Numbered from the stretch's first letter, positions 38,132 to 50,180 are shown. The stretch: 64,000 bases of DNA from Phlebiopsis flavidoalba (GCA_035772785.1 JAOCPU010000038.1:265174-329173); one strand, 5' to 3'. Notes: generated from the sequence alone by a model not told the origin. Numbers and translations: made by a program.

Positions 38132-40302
38132 ATGAATGCTTCGCAAGTCCCGCAAACTGAAGATCCACTCAGCCTCTATGCATGGAGCATTATTTGACGA
38201 ATATCATCGCAGTGTGATAACGCGGTCCCAGACAACGTCACCGGTCAGTATCCCTAAAGATGCCCCGAAGGTCGGCATTGTGGGTGGCGGCATTGGCGGT
38301 CTCTATGCCGCCAAGCTTCTCCAAGAACTCCAGATTCCTTACGAGATTTTGGAGGCGTATCCGAGCGCCTTGGAGGACGACTCTACAACCCAAAGAATGG
38401 GGGACAGATTCCCAACGACTATTACGTATAGTTTTCAGAATTTGTACGCATGCAGCTTGGCTGACGATTCTTTGCTTGTAGGATGTCGGGGCGCGATGCG
38501 GTTCCCCGATACGCCTATCATGAAGCGAGTGTTCGACCTGTTCCACGATGTCGGTCTGGAGCTTGGTGACTATCTCTTCGAGGACAAACATGGCACGTCT
38601 GTGTTGCTCTACAACGACGTCAATAGGAAGCGCAGCGATAAACCACGTCACCGCCCCCAAGACTTTTAACATAACTGACATACCCGACGACCCATGGGAA
38701 TACTAGGATGGGAAGAAAACGTGAAGAATGTTGTCGAAACCTTTTGCGACTAAGTTGATTCCGACTTCGAGAAAAGCAAAAGCCGGTAAGAAGGAGAAGG
38801 AGGGTTGGAAGCTTATGATGGACTACGACCGGTATTCCATGAAGGGGTACATGAGACTGGGAGACGGAGCGATGCTGAACCCGCTGCTTGACGTCAAGCG
38901 TTTAATGCCATACCCACTTGACGTGGTCAATTGGTGCGAAACCTTTGACACATCCAGCGGCTCGTACGATAGGGCACTGACGGAAAACGTGCTGGAGAGC
39001 TTGGCATTCTCATGGGACGGGAGTGATTTCAAGTGGAAGTATATTGTGTGCGTTTTCTGTCGTCCACCGAAGAGCTTATTTACTAAGGCCATTTCCGCCA
39101 GAAATGGGGCCTCCGAGCTCCCCCGGGCCTTGGATGATTTTATGCGCCCATTGCAAAACTAACACCCCACCCCCTCTCTCAACACTCGCGTGACAGGTAT
39201 CAGCTGCGTATACGAGGAAGATGTTTCCACAGCCTTCCCCCCGGATCCGTCTCTCTAGCCGTCCAGGCCGCCAAGGCCTTCACTCTCCTCGACCAAGTCC
39301 CCAACCGAATGAGCCCCCCAAGACACACTGCGTCGCCGTCCATCCTCGCAGATGGAAGCACCAGGAAGTACTCCCATGTTATCGCCACAACGACGCTGCC
39401 GTGCCTGCGCACCATGGACTGACACGCGCCCAGCTCAACTGGCGGCAAAAGCAGGCTATCCGCTCGCTACAGTATGGCCCGTCGACCAAAATCGGCGTAC
39501 GCTTCCGCAAACGCTGGGTGGGAGGACGACAAGTGGATGAAAGACGCGGGTGCGTATGGTGCGATCATTGGCGGTCAGTCGCACACGGATAACATGTCGC
39601 GCACGGTGTGTGTACCCGTCGCACGGCCGTCGGCGAGCCCGAAAGCGGCGCCACAATCATTGTCAGCTACGCATGGACAACGACGCACTCGCGTTGACTG
39701 GAATTTATGGGTGTGGAAGCGCGTAATGTGCTCAAGCAGAGGATCATGGAGGACCTCATTCAGATCCACCGCTTCCATGCCACTGCTGCGGCTGAGTTGG
39801 AGAATCTCTGGGAGGATATCACGCTTGGAGCTGGGACCACCGATCCGTAACAATATGGGTAAGTTGCCTGCCAAATTTGCATCGACGTTCCAGTGCTAAA
39901 CTGTTTGAACAACTACTATCAGGGGCACTTCGCGCACTATGGCCCTGGCGAGTTCAAGGCAAAATGTATCCCGTGATGGAACTATACCGCAGCGGGTGGC
40001 AGGCTTCACTTTGCCGGCGAAGCCTGTAGCGTGCGGCATGCGTGAGTCATTCCTCGAATGGCAACCTATGTTCTGTAGGATTGAGTCATAGAGACGCAGC
40101 TGGGTACTTGGCGCCCTGGAAGCCTCCGAACGTGCCGTGAACGCTAAGCATCACGCTGTCCAGCTATCCTGATTTGGCCTCAGCAGGTGGCGACCGTGGC
40201 CTTCCCGAAGGGTGGACGGTGGACCAGCTGAAGATGCAATGTACGATTGGCATTAGCGGTTACATCCCGGAATTCTCGCCGGGCTTGAGTCTTGAGTCCT
40301 GA
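38132..40302 (+). CDS. Flavin-containing amine oxidase AO3
   Basis: Third paralogue of the amine oxidases. It starts MNASQVPQTEDPLSLYAWSI at 38132 and, after a frame change, DEYHRSVITRSQTTSP. The motif KVGIVGGGIGGLYAAKLLQE is intact, followed by IPYEILEAYPS. An intron follows the DYY-type position (GTATAG..TGTAG, about 38426-38482). Then come DVGARCGSP-type sequence with FPDTPIMKRVFDLFHDVGLE, VLLYNDVNRKRSDKPR, WKLMMDYDRYSMKGYM and PLDVVNWCETFDTSSGSYDR, followed by ESLAFSWDG. Later blocks QYGPSTKIGVRF, AYGAIIGGQSHTDNMSRTV and VSYAWT are readable, and the C-terminus has GFHFAGEACSVRHA-like sequence near 40000-40040 and GLPEGWTVDQLKMQ. The second half is more disturbed than in AO2. No AKR lies upstream; the kinase-like genes are there instead. 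Confidence 0.84.
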
Positions 40303-40708
40303 ACTCCCCCCGTGTCTAAGAGCAGCAAATATCAAACCAACGATTGTCACAAATGCTGGACTTGTCAATGCGACTACTTATGTTGTTATGATGTGTGGCA
40401 TCAGGATATAGTATTGATATTCGTCTCGTGTAAGCATCCTGAATCATGAATGACATTGAGATTTTTTGGGGGGGGGAGATAAATTTGTTAATTTTCGTAA
40501 TTGTATGTACACGACGGGAGCTTCGGTCTAATGAGAGGTCATATTCTTATGCGCGCGCTCCAATGTATTCATATCGATTGGGAAGCTACATGACATGCAT
40601 TTCTTGAAGCTTCGATGTCTAAACTAACAGTCCACGTTGAAAGAATATACCTGAAGTGTCCTAGAGAGTGCGACCTGTGTCATCTTTGATTGTATATGCT
40701 CTCTATAC
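40303..40708. other. Intergenic, no gene seen
   Basis: Convergent space between AO3 and F-box paralogue 3, with a run of nine G near 40471. Confidence 0.5.
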
Positions 40709-41990
40709 TCATTCCCTTTTTGGTGGTCTTGGGGGCTGCAGATGTACGCGTACGGTAAGAGCTCGCATATGCGGCCCAAACGCGGTAACAACCTCATCTA
40801 GAGCGCCCCACAAGCGAATGTCTTTGGCTTCCGACTTTGGCGAGAGTTTCTTCGGCCACCAATCGAACGTAGTTCCAATAATGAGACCCGTTTTCATGCT
40901 CGAGGGTAAGTTGAAGGATGTGCACTGTGTCTGATTGTGCTAGACACCTTCTAGGGTAGCCAATTTGCTCTCTCCAGTCAAGATAGACAAGGTACCGACA
41001 ACGGAGACTCGGCTACAAGACGGAGCGTAGATGTTTAGATGAGTATTTTAGTCGTTCTGTGAGGATGCCCACTAGCCGCATACCTTTGCCTACTGCAATC
41101 TCATGTTTCACATTATTGCGGGAGTTCCTACAAAATATGCATCGACATAGTTCACTCACGCATCGCGGACAACGTTTAGCATTGACGGAAAGCTCCGACG
41201 AGTCAACGAACAGCCTGCGCTCCCCAACTCTGAGAAACGACAGATGGTCGTCGCGTGGTTATCAGAGGCAAAACAAATGGCCAGGTTTCTTGGCACTTGT
41301 ATACCGTGACGCGGGTTGGGGCTCGACGGGCCGGACGCAAAAAACACAGGTGTGTTAGTAGGTGTGATGATTGATGAATCTGTTTGATGCCATTGGACGT
41401 ATTCAATGTTCATGGTGAGACTGTCAAACGTGTGGAGAATAGAGAGTAGTGATTGGAGCGTGGTGAACGTGGCGCGGTAGAGAGAGAACAGTGTGGTTGG
41501 CATCGCTCGGGCAAGGCTGGAAAACGGTAGCGTTTTCGGTAGGCCCTGATAAACGCTTTGAACCTCGAATAGTTGGGTCATTTGCCGTTTTTGCATGACA
41601 ATGTGCTTTAGATGCGGTAATTGGAGTTTTGGGATGAAGTGGAGAATCCAGTGCATCCAAGGCGCCAGCTGAGCTGAGCCGTTGAATGAAAGAGACATAG
41701 AGACGATATACTCTCCAATATTGGGGGTAACGACAGTCGAGTTGGTCACGGGGAGAGAAAATCGAGAGCACTTTGACGAGAGAGCGAATGGGGACGTGCT
41801 TGAATTGGATGGGCCGAACTTTTAGAGCCCAGTGCCGGCAGACCAGAGAGCAAGACGACAACCGGGAAAGATCTTCGTATCTGTAATACCAGTTTTTCCT
41901 CGACTAGGGTGGAGAAGATTGAGAACGTGCTCAAGAATCTCGGGGTGGGTATGTGATGGCCGGTACTGGGCATTTGTGGACGGGGGGCAT
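40709..41990 (-). CDS. F-box-type protein, paralogue 3
   Basis: Paralogue of the genes at 1.5-2.9 and 26.9-28.4 kb. N-terminal GHHIPTPRFLSTFSIF reads as a damaged F-box start (frame change gives PEILEHVLN). It continues with SSCSLVCRHWALKVRPIQFK, IRSLVKVLSIFSP, NSTVVTPNIGEYIVSMSLSF, MHWILHFIPKLQLPHLKHIV, SLYRATFTTLQSLLSILHTF and SLTMNIEYVQW. After an intron region the end reads IIGTTFDWWPKKLSPKSEAK, RLWGALDEVVTAFGPH and MRALTVRVHLQPP, stopping at 40709. The central 190 codons are open in one frame, the longest undisturbed stretch of any F-box copy here. Role as an SCF adaptor is inferred from the family. Confidence 0.7.
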
Positions 41991-42347
41991 TTCTATGGCA
42001 AACGGGATTATCACGCGAAGTTTGCTCAAGAGTGAGCGTCAGGCTGAGGGCAATGAACTATTTTTTTTTTTTTTTATCTTTCAGGTGGCATTTTCTCTTG
42101 TTTTGCTTGGCGACAGCAAGATTGTATACTAGCGACATGCTGTTTGACAAGGATGGTGTGGGTGGGGGTGCCATTTTTACAGCCGCAAGGGCCTCGTGGA
42201 CTCAGGCTCTGCCGAGGTGGGTGTTTGACAAGGGGTGTGGGTGTGTCAGCGGCTCCTCCGCATTGTGGGTTCAGCAGTTTGCCTCGACTAAGGCGTCGGG
42301 AGCTGCTGCATGGTCGTGGATCCCCATCAACTGATGAGCGGAAAGCT

Positions 42348-42377
42348 TGAGGTGCTAGTAGCAAGATAAGCACCTCA
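42348..42377. repeat. Stem-loop with 9-bp perfect stem
   Basis: TGAGGTGCT (42348-42356) and AGCACCTCA (42369-42377) are exact inverted repeats around a 12-nt loop. The right arm overlaps a 12-bp palindrome (ACCTCATGAGGT). Confidence 0.6.
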
Positions 42378-42383
42378 TGAGGT

Positions 42384-42402
42384 TGACACGCCGTGGGAAC
42401 AA
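42384..42402. repeat. Dispersed motif, copy 2
   Basis: TGACACGCCGTGGGAACAA, 17 of 19 bases identical to 18159-18177 inside the maltase-2 insertion. Confidence 0.5.
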
Positions 42403-43087
42403 GACCTGGACGTACCACACTGTCGCGGGGGGGGAAAACTGACTCAAGATCAAGGAGCTCGCGCGCAACCTCTCGAGGGGGTGCCGGAATATATGTCAGG
42501 CTCCCCTAGTCCTTGATAGGGCTAACGGGTATTATAATCGCTTTCAACAACTCTGCCAGGCGGTTCCAATCCGATGCCAAATGACAGGAGTGAGGTAGCC
42601 TACGCGGAGTGTCCAGCGAATCAATGTTGCTTATGCTATATCCAAACATATACTTATATCTGACAAAGGCTATATGGTCCTTGCATTGAAATGACTGGGA
42701 CCGGAAGACTTCGCATCGCTTCGAGTGGTACATCCGCTTGAGCATCGCCCTGAACAGATGCATGGAAAAGTGCCAATACGGCTGCTAATCTGCCGGTCTG
42801 GACACAAACATCACCGGGTCATCAAAACGAATGTCACGGGAAAGGCGATGCCATTTACCAGGATGTATGTTGTTCTTGCGACATAGCGAGTGGGTTTTTG
42901 ACGAGGATTTGGGGCGCAGCTTCAACGGAAAGTCACGGACTCGGCATTTGATGATAACCGATCCCGACTAGTACTCGATGTGGAATATCGAAAATTTGAA
43001 TGACGGCGCATCAATGCATCAATGCCTGGAAGACTTGACACTAACATCAGAAAAAAAAAAACAGAAAGTAGAACCTCGCCAGATCTA

Positions 43088-43216
43088 GCAAGATCAAAGA
43101 CTTACCTGCGAGGTCAACTAAGTCGTAGCAAGGCGAGACTAGAGTTAATCTTAGGAATGGTAATCTAGAACAGCCGTGCAAGATCAACTCCATCGTGCGT
43201 GGTAATGTAGAACAAC
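43088..43216. repeat. Short direct repeats in AT-rich noncoding DNA
   Basis: GCAAGATCAA occurs at 43088-43097 and 43178-43187, and GGTAAT-TAGAACA-C at 43159-43174 and 43201-43216. They may belong to a decayed repeat such as a solo LTR, but no ends could be defined. Confidence 0.3.
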
Positions 43217-44936
43217 TGTTAGCGTGCGCGGCAAGCAAGGGATCGCGAGACTTTGATTAGATATACTCTGCCTCCGACCACGATAATAATATTTATTTCG
43301 TTCTCGGGCGCCAATGCATCACACTGGGTCAATGGTTGGAAAATAAAATATATTAATGATCAATTAAATATAAATACTGCTGCTAAATACAAGAAATAAA
43401 TACACAGGCCCCCGATGTGTGGCGGACCAGCCGGCAAGCCTTGGAAAAGCGTTCATGAGGACGATCCGGTGGTGTAATAGAATACAAACTTACGCGATAG
43501 TGTATGCAATGTTGTGCATGTATCAATCATGCAGTCCGACCACTGTCCCCCCAGCATGACTCCACGCGCGTGTCATGCATGTTGCGGGCTCGAAGGAGTC
43601 AGGGCTCACATTTCGCGTGACCTAGACGTGCTGTTGCCACGCACTGAATGTATACGTTCTCCAGCCTGGACTGCAAGTGCAATAGGTCGGAAACCTTTAG
43701 TTTGTAATAATGAGCTGCATATATGCGCATAAAATGGAGCGGAAAAGACTCACTAAAGGTGAACACAGGCTAATTTCTCGGTACGTGGCGCATATAGCTA
43801 CCATGGAATCACATACCCCCACTGATCAATATTCTGATGAGGGATTCGTGCTGGGAAACGGCACACACCTGAGCACGCTGCACTACTGGGATAATCCTAT
43901 GGGACGTCTTGACATTAAGTCTACTCTGTGGGATGCATTTGAGTCACGGAGCTCCTAGAAAGCGAGAGATTATGGCACTGCACGCTTTGCTCAAGGCGGG
44001 TTCAAGGGCAGCGATGATTTGACGATGACAGCCGGCAGACCATGGGTCGGATAGGGAGTAGAGTCGAGGACAACAAAGGGTCGAGGAGGTATTACTCGTG
44101 TAGAAGGAGCCTGAAGGCAAGATGGGATGGTGGTTGTGGTGGTGGTCGGGGGAGGGAATCCTCGAGCGCGACTGCGTCGATGGCCTCCATACTTATACAA
44201 GCCCCGTCGGGAGGCTTCCCACGGCTACGTTCCAGGAGAGTAGCGGCGTGGCCGTAGCCAATAGCGTCGCTCGGATAACAGCCTTGGGTAAAGGGCATGA
44301 AATGGAGGTGGTCGACAGAGTCTGCAGTCTGCTCAGTGCACAAGTGCTCTGCGCGGATCAGCCGCCCGGGAGCGCTCATGGTACGGGCCGCGGGGTCTTC
44401 ACCCGCGTCGCGGGTTGGGTTTTTCTCACAATACCTTGGCTTATCGTGCAAGAGGCGTGATGTTCTAGCGATACCATATCTCTCCCGCACGACGAGCCAT
44501 TCCCTTTTTCTGTCGCATACGCAATGCACACGACTTTACTAGGTATATCATGACCAACCCCCCTACCCTGCACGACGACGTTGATTCGCCCAATCTTGCA
44601 TGACCTTGGTAGGTCTTCATTTGTTTTTTTTTCTGATGACAAGCAACCTAGCACATCTTGATTTTGAAGCGGGGTCCCTGCTTGTCCAGCGACCCTACGG
44701 CATCCCGAGGACCACAACACAGCGCCAACAATCTGATTCATTTTTGACAAATCCCAGGCTGTACAGCTACCGGCCTCGATGGATTTGACCGTGACAGTTT
44801 TCCTCTGAACGACTCCGATAAGCACTTCCATTTTGAAGTCAACTTGTCGCTTCCTTGGAGCTTGTCCATCTCTTCGAACACTTTTTTTTTGCTGGAATTC
44901 GGAGGGAAAAGCGGCAGATATACAGCATGTATCAGT

Positions 44937-45538
44937 TCACTCAAGAAAACGGCAAAAAGGACATGGTCGCAATTCGTGAGTCAACAAGCTCTAGACTAAA
45001 CACATCTCCCTAAGCCGGAGCCCTGGGAATTTGCTGGGAATTTGAGCGTCGTTTCAAAAGGTCGGTTGGACTTGCCAAGGTTTTGGGGCTTTACCCATTC
45101 TGCACAACTCCAGCCTGAAGTCAAAAGACCACGCGTGCGATGCGCCGGTTTACCACCTTTGGGAGCAATGCGTGGAAAATACCCCGGAAGAGAACCCCTT
45201 CGACTCCGCCGCCTCTTTGGAAATCTCACTCCCAAACCCCTCTCCTCGCAGCAGTATGACACTCAAGCCGTCCGTGACGCTGCGCGCGAGGGCGCGGCGA
45301 ACTTCTTCCGGAGTTAATCCAATCTTTGGCTCCTACGGCCTCTGCCCGGTGTGCCCTCTGCGACACCGATCTGAATGGTATTGAGCTCTCTCCCTTCAAG
45401 ACTACACAACGCCTCCTTCTCTCCCTCGTGCGTGACCGTCAGTGCGTTCCGCTAAAGTTTTTCTTCGGGGGTGCTGTAAATCCTAACGGGAATACGGTAT
45501 CATTCAAGTTCGCCTCGGGGAAGATATTCGCTTTCTGA
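44937..45538 (+). CDS. Unrecognised hypothetical gene
   Basis: Possible start at 44937 (MYQFTQENGKKDMVAI followed by a GTGAGT donor at 44974). Downstream, coherent coding stretches read KSKDHACDAPVYHLWEQCVE, TPEENPFDSAASLEISLPNP, YDTQAVRDAAREGAANFFRS and then CALCDTDLNGIELSPF, LLLSLVRDRQCVPLKFFFGG, ending FASGKIFAF with a stop at 45538. Frames change at least twice. No domain is recognised. A later open frame, 46061-46369 (VPYRSFVNSDYGCGFYFSFG), might be a further part of the same gene. Confidence 0.35.
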
Positions 45539-46729
45539 AGTGGTACGCCACACCTCTTCCCCATGTTTGCCGATGTCGGTTTGGCTATACTAATGGCACA
45601 TTCCAACACAAGTTCCGCGACAGAGAGGTATCCATGTATGGATTAACACCGCAAGCCGGAAGAGTCGCCCGCCCGCACCCACTCAAGCGGTTTGCACAGG
45701 AGAAAAGAGGGCGTACGGAAGCACCTCCTACACTTATGGCGCTTATGTCGCTAAGTGCGCGTGCGCAGTGTTTTGGCTGGCTCGAGCTAAACGGCCGCAG
45801 GATAACAGCGGCATCGCTGCCACTTCCCGATGCCCCAGATTATGGCGTTTCCTCCCAGGATGATGGGTAACCCGCGAAGTGCTTGGGTCCCTCGAATGTT
45901 TATTTGACGACGCGCAAAATGCGTCCACGTTCGTACAACATCACTCTGAAGGTCGCAAGACGAACGCAGTTGGCGCCGAGAATAAAACCCACAACGGTCC
46001 ACCGCGCCTCGTGATGTTCTATGCGACAATGACCATTCCGGAACTTAACCAGTTCGTGGGTTGCTGCTCCCCGATTGCCGCGTCGTATGCGTCGGACTGG
46101 GTCGTCGGCTGCATCGTGTGACGGTCAGTGGTCTCCACCATATGTCCAGGGTACCGTTGACGCGCGACAAGAGCTTTTGTGTGAAGGAAGTTAGTGGGGG
46201 TGGCGCTACGAGAGGCGACATTGTGAGGCCATTTGTACCGTATCGCTCGTTCGTGAATTCCGACTATGGTTGCGGCTTTTACTTCAGCTTCGGCTGTCTT
46301 CGCCAGCTTATAGACCAGACGAATTGGATTCAGAAGCTGGCTGTTACTAGCTACTGGCACCTCGGTTGATTGTGCATTCTCTTCTCAGCATCCCCCGTAA
46401 TCGATTTTATTGTGCTGCGCGCATGGGGCCCCGTGACTACAGGCCGTGGTGTGACTAATTGCGCACGGACGGTCTCTTGGCGTCTTTATATGGCAAACGG
46501 TGGGCGTTCCATCTGCGAACTCTGGATCAGGGTAACCTTCCTATATACACGCTGACTATACCAGCCAACAATGAACATTTTATGCTTCTAGATGGGAAAA
46601 CCGACGACCGATTGAGCGATACACCCGTCCAAACAGCTTGTATTCGGTCGTACTATGCTACCCCTACTCAAACTACGGCCCACTATATACAGAAGTCACC
46701 CCCGTCCCACTCCACCAACCCCCAACGGC
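45539..46729. other. Weak coding-like stretch, no gene called
   Basis: Plus-strand open frames at 45634-45870, 45879-46121 and 46061-46369 have balanced composition but no known motif. Could be the 3' part of the preceding gene. Confidence 0.3.
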
Positions 46730-47870
46730 CCAATCAAGCTCCTCATACGTCCACCCCAAGCGTCTTGCCCTCGGGGTCATGATACCCAATCAATGACCGA
46801 TACATCCCGGGCCTTCCTCCACTAACCTCGCCCACACACCGCTACTCCTCCTCGCTCAGCTCCAGCAGCTACAAACACACCACTATCAGCTCGAATGGGA
46901 GGAAGCGAGGAGAAAAGGGAAAAGGGGGGCGCACACGGTGAGGTTCGCACGCATGCGCGGGGGGCGCGCGGGCTCGCGCTCTTGACGATGGGCACTGACA
47001 GCCCGAACCGGTCGCACGAGCCACGCTGAGCGCGACCTGTAGCGGGGGACGCGCGTTCGCGTTGTCGCTGCGAGGCGCGCGATGTTGGGGTCGGTGAAGT
47101 ACAGCGGGTTGCCCATCCCTGGTGTGCGGCGTCAGCCCCTACATCCCTGAATTTGAGGAGGGGAGCCTCCGCGGGAGCGAACGAGCGGGTCGAGAGTACG
47201 GACGGAGAGGAGGCCATCTGCCCATTTCCGTGCAGGACAACCGCCTGGACGGGTCGTATTGTTTGGAGAGACACCGGAGATGGGCTGTTTCGAACTCTTG
47301 GGTTACTGCCGGGCCACGCAATTGCACGCGCCTCTCGAGGAGAAGTGCCCTTATAATTTTTTTAGGGCCAAAGTAGATATCCCGATGGCGCGCACTTTGG
47401 CCATTTGAGGGGGAACCGCCGTTTAAGTGTGGTCCGATCGGTGAATGGAGGAGATGAAGAGGAACGCGCCCACGGAACCAGGAATTCCGATAGAGCCTTC
47501 TCCATCTCCTTCCACGCATATCGACGGATAATTGGGGTGCTTCGTCAAAGGACACACTAAACACTGGTCCAGGACGTCCACAAGGGACGCCGACGCCATG
47601 CATACACCCATTCAGCTTCGACACTCCTAACCAACACTCGGCCCGACGAACCACATACCGCCTCTCGCTGCATCGTGCGGCCAGTGGATCAGGTACAGCG
47701 TCGAATGCTCACCCAACAGTTAACCAAGGCTTTGCGAGGGCTGACCGCTCACGAACGAGCCCGTGTTACGTCGCTGGACAGTTTACCTGATAAGGGTGTT
47801 AGTTGGCAATTGCGTCGCCCGGGGCAGGGGAGGTGGGCACTGGGACGTGAGTTTTGTGGTGCAATCCCCG
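46730..47870 (-). pseudogene. Aldo-keto reductase AKR3, decayed
   Basis: Third AKR copy, recognisable only in islands. On the minus strand they run: LYLIHWP near 47680 (equivalent to DLYLMHWP), WKEMEKAL near 47500, AKVRAIGIS near 47390, GNPLYFTDPNIARLA near 47110-47070, and GMYRSLIGYHDPEGKTLG near 46815-46765, matching GMHRSLLRYHKPEGTVFGW of AKR1. An in-frame stop follows at KKL near 47360. The N-terminal third (FTLNNG, HIDT and GNEE blocks) is not found upstream, so catalytic Asp, Tyr and Lys are missing. Substitutions as well as indels are frequent, unlike AKR1 and AKR2, so true decay is more likely here than sequencing error. It has no amine oxidase partner. Confidence 0.72.
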
Positions 47871-49570
47871 GGTAACTATGTCGGGATGCAGGAGCGCCGG
47901 GGAAACGCTTCCGGAAGCTCAAGCAGTGCATTGCTTCGACATAACAGGAACACGAGTTCTTCACGTTGTCTAGACGGTTATCCCTGGTGCCCTACGTGAC
48001 CACAAAACTATGTCAATGCCTACATGCGCTCAGGTAATATAAATAATGGAGACCCACAGCTGTCTCAAATGACGATATCCCAGTCCAAACGCCACCACTG
48101 CCACATCTTCGACTGAGCGCGTCAAAGCTTTCGGGCGAACACAGGCCGCCCACCCGTACTCTAAGCGCATTCAAACAAATCTCTCTTCTGCAACATCGCG
48201 GCCCTATAAAAGATTACCTTAGCTGATTCTAGATGCAGATTAAGAGAAAATTAAATGTGTGACAAGTCTGTTTATAACGAATTAACCTCCCAGTCCAGAA
48301 CATCCATTAAGCAAGCAGGATACAAGAAATATAATTCATGAGAAAATGAATCTTTCCGTATCACCAATGAATAGTATGCTCAAAACAAATTTTGACGAAG
48401 GGAGCGCTAGATTTTTATTTATAAGACCACGTTAAGGTTGTGAACGTAGCCGCCCTCGACGAGGCAGCAGCTGTCGACAAGACGCATACACTCAGTGTGT
48501 CGCGACGCCGCAAAACAGCAACACCAGGGGTGTAACGCACCTTGCCTCCCCCACCCCTGTTTCCCGATGCCAGGCATCTTGGGACGCCGTTTGTTGGGAG
48601 CGTAAAATGCGGGACTTGGCTCTCCATAGTTTCTCGGATTTTGTGATGGATGTCTCCATCGAGCTTCTGGTAGTATATACCTGTCCTCCAACACCCAGGA
48701 TATTCCGCATTGTCCGAGCGAGTTCTGGGCTCTACTTGTTGTTAGTCAGATGGAACAATCGCGTCCCGGCACAGAGCGTACGAACCGCGTCGGCAGGACG
48801 TCTTACGAAGCCGTGCTTCGCCTGATCCGGTGAGAGGAGTCCGCCGGAGACGGACGAGTACGACTCGACTCATGTTTCGTCGGAACCGTGGGGCGGGCTT
48901 GTTGTGGCGGCTGACGGTGTGACTTTTGAGGTCGTTTCGGCACGGGTGGGTTCGGTATGTGTTTTCGACTATTTTGATCCTGCCTGTAATGGCGAGGAAT
49001 AAAGACGCATAATATAGTCGCCCTGTTGGCCGTGTTACTCTTCGAGGGAGCGAACTGCGTGTTGTAGCATCAAAGAAAGACGCATGTAGCTGTTTCAGTT
49101 TTTGCGCCGTTTGAACGGCACTAGGAAGAAAATTATCAGGCAAAAATACAAGACAGCAAAGTTTGACGTAGCTTACCTCTGTCAAATGCGTCGAAAGGTA
49201 GATTCACCGACGAATTGCGTTGGAGTGGTTGTCGTTTTCTTCAAACAGGTTGTGTCGAGACAAAACGAACATAATCATGTCCGGCCTCTACAAAGACTTC
49301 ATATATCACTGGAAGATTAAGACAGTGAGAAGCGGCGCGGACTCTAGGCTATAGGATAGTTGGAAATGACATACCTCTGTGTTCTAATTTCTAAACGGGA
49401 TGGAAAATGGAATAGATTTAGATTCAGTCCAATAGATGTCAGTTCAACGAGTCTCGGTAATGTCAGTACCTCGTTGAAGATGTCAGAGTCCAGCCAGCCG
49501 CCTTCCATGATTGAGGCGGGATAAGCTGCATTGTCAGCCTCTGGTCATATATGATCTTCCGCCGCCAGCC
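47871..49570. other. 1.7 kb, no gene supported
   Basis: Minus-strand frames at 48415-48710 and 48742-49185 lack known motifs; 48000-48420 is AT-rich and looks non-coding. Confidence 0.4.
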
Positions 49571-50180
49571 ATGCTCACCGCCGCCATCTTGACACCAACG
49601 CTCACAACGCTCTTCATGGACACCCCCACCCCAATCCCAGCCTACCCCAAGGCACCCCTCATGAAACGCCTCCTCCGCGACGTGTTCAAACCCACCAAGC
49701 AGGCGGCGCACTACGAACGACCAAGAGAACACCCCACCCACCCCGCCATGCACTGCGTCGCGCTGCAAACCGACGACCCCGACGAAGACGCAGTGATAAT
49801 CCACCGCGCTCAGCACGCTCCCCTTCTGCTGCCACGCCGACCTGCGCGCCATGACGCGCCCCGAGCTGCGCGCCGCCGCCGGCTGCGCTACAACGCGCGT
49901 CTGCCGCGCGCGCTGCATATCCCCGTCGACGGCCCCGATAGCGAGGTGCGCGGTGAGATTGAAAGGCTTGTGGGGATCGTGCCGCGCGTCTCCGCCTCTG
50001 TCTCCGCTTTCACTTCCGATACAGTAGCTCCCTGCGAGCCCGCTTCGCCCACGTCGCGAAATGGACAGCGCGACACGCTCGCGACTCGACATACTACGAG
50101 AGATAGACGAAGACCGCCCGCTGGGGCGCCAGGCGCACCGTGGCGTCGCCATTGCTGACGCGCCTCCATACGGAACGTGA
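49571..50180 (+). CDS. Small gene of unknown function, GC-rich
   Basis: The start GCC-ATG at 49571 reads MLTAAILTPTLTTLF, then PKAPLMKRLLRDVF, HCVALQTDDPDEDAVIIH and, by frame change, HADLRAMTRPELRAAAG. The first frame resumes with YNARLPRALHIPVDGPDSEV and GEIERLVGIVPRV, and a last change gives FAHVAKWTARDSRLDILREI followed by PLGRQAHRGVAIA and a stop at 50178-50180. The segments join into a sensible protein of about 200 residues, mostly helical and charged, which is why I prefer it over the 260-codon antisense frame. No domain is recognised; a conserved basidiomycete hypothetical is possible. Confidence 0.45.

Larger units (their letters stand above)
41991..44936. other. About 3 kb without a recognised gene
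   Basis: Contains a 15-nt T run (42061-42075), a stem-loop (42348-42377), the second copy of a dispersed motif (42384-42402) and an AT-rich stretch (43260-43420) with short direct repeats just before it. Open frames at 42506-42763 (-), 43710-43958 (+) and 44092-44529 (-) match no known family. Confidence 0.45.

Noticed and set aside
42061..42075. Run of 15 T as a poly(A) tail of a minus-strand retroposon
   Set aside because: No retroelement coding remnant or target-site duplication is visible beside it; a simple homopolymer is sufficient.
43260..43420. AT-rich stretch as a solo LTR
   Set aside because: No TG..CA ends or flanking duplication could be defined, so only the short repeats just before it are listed.
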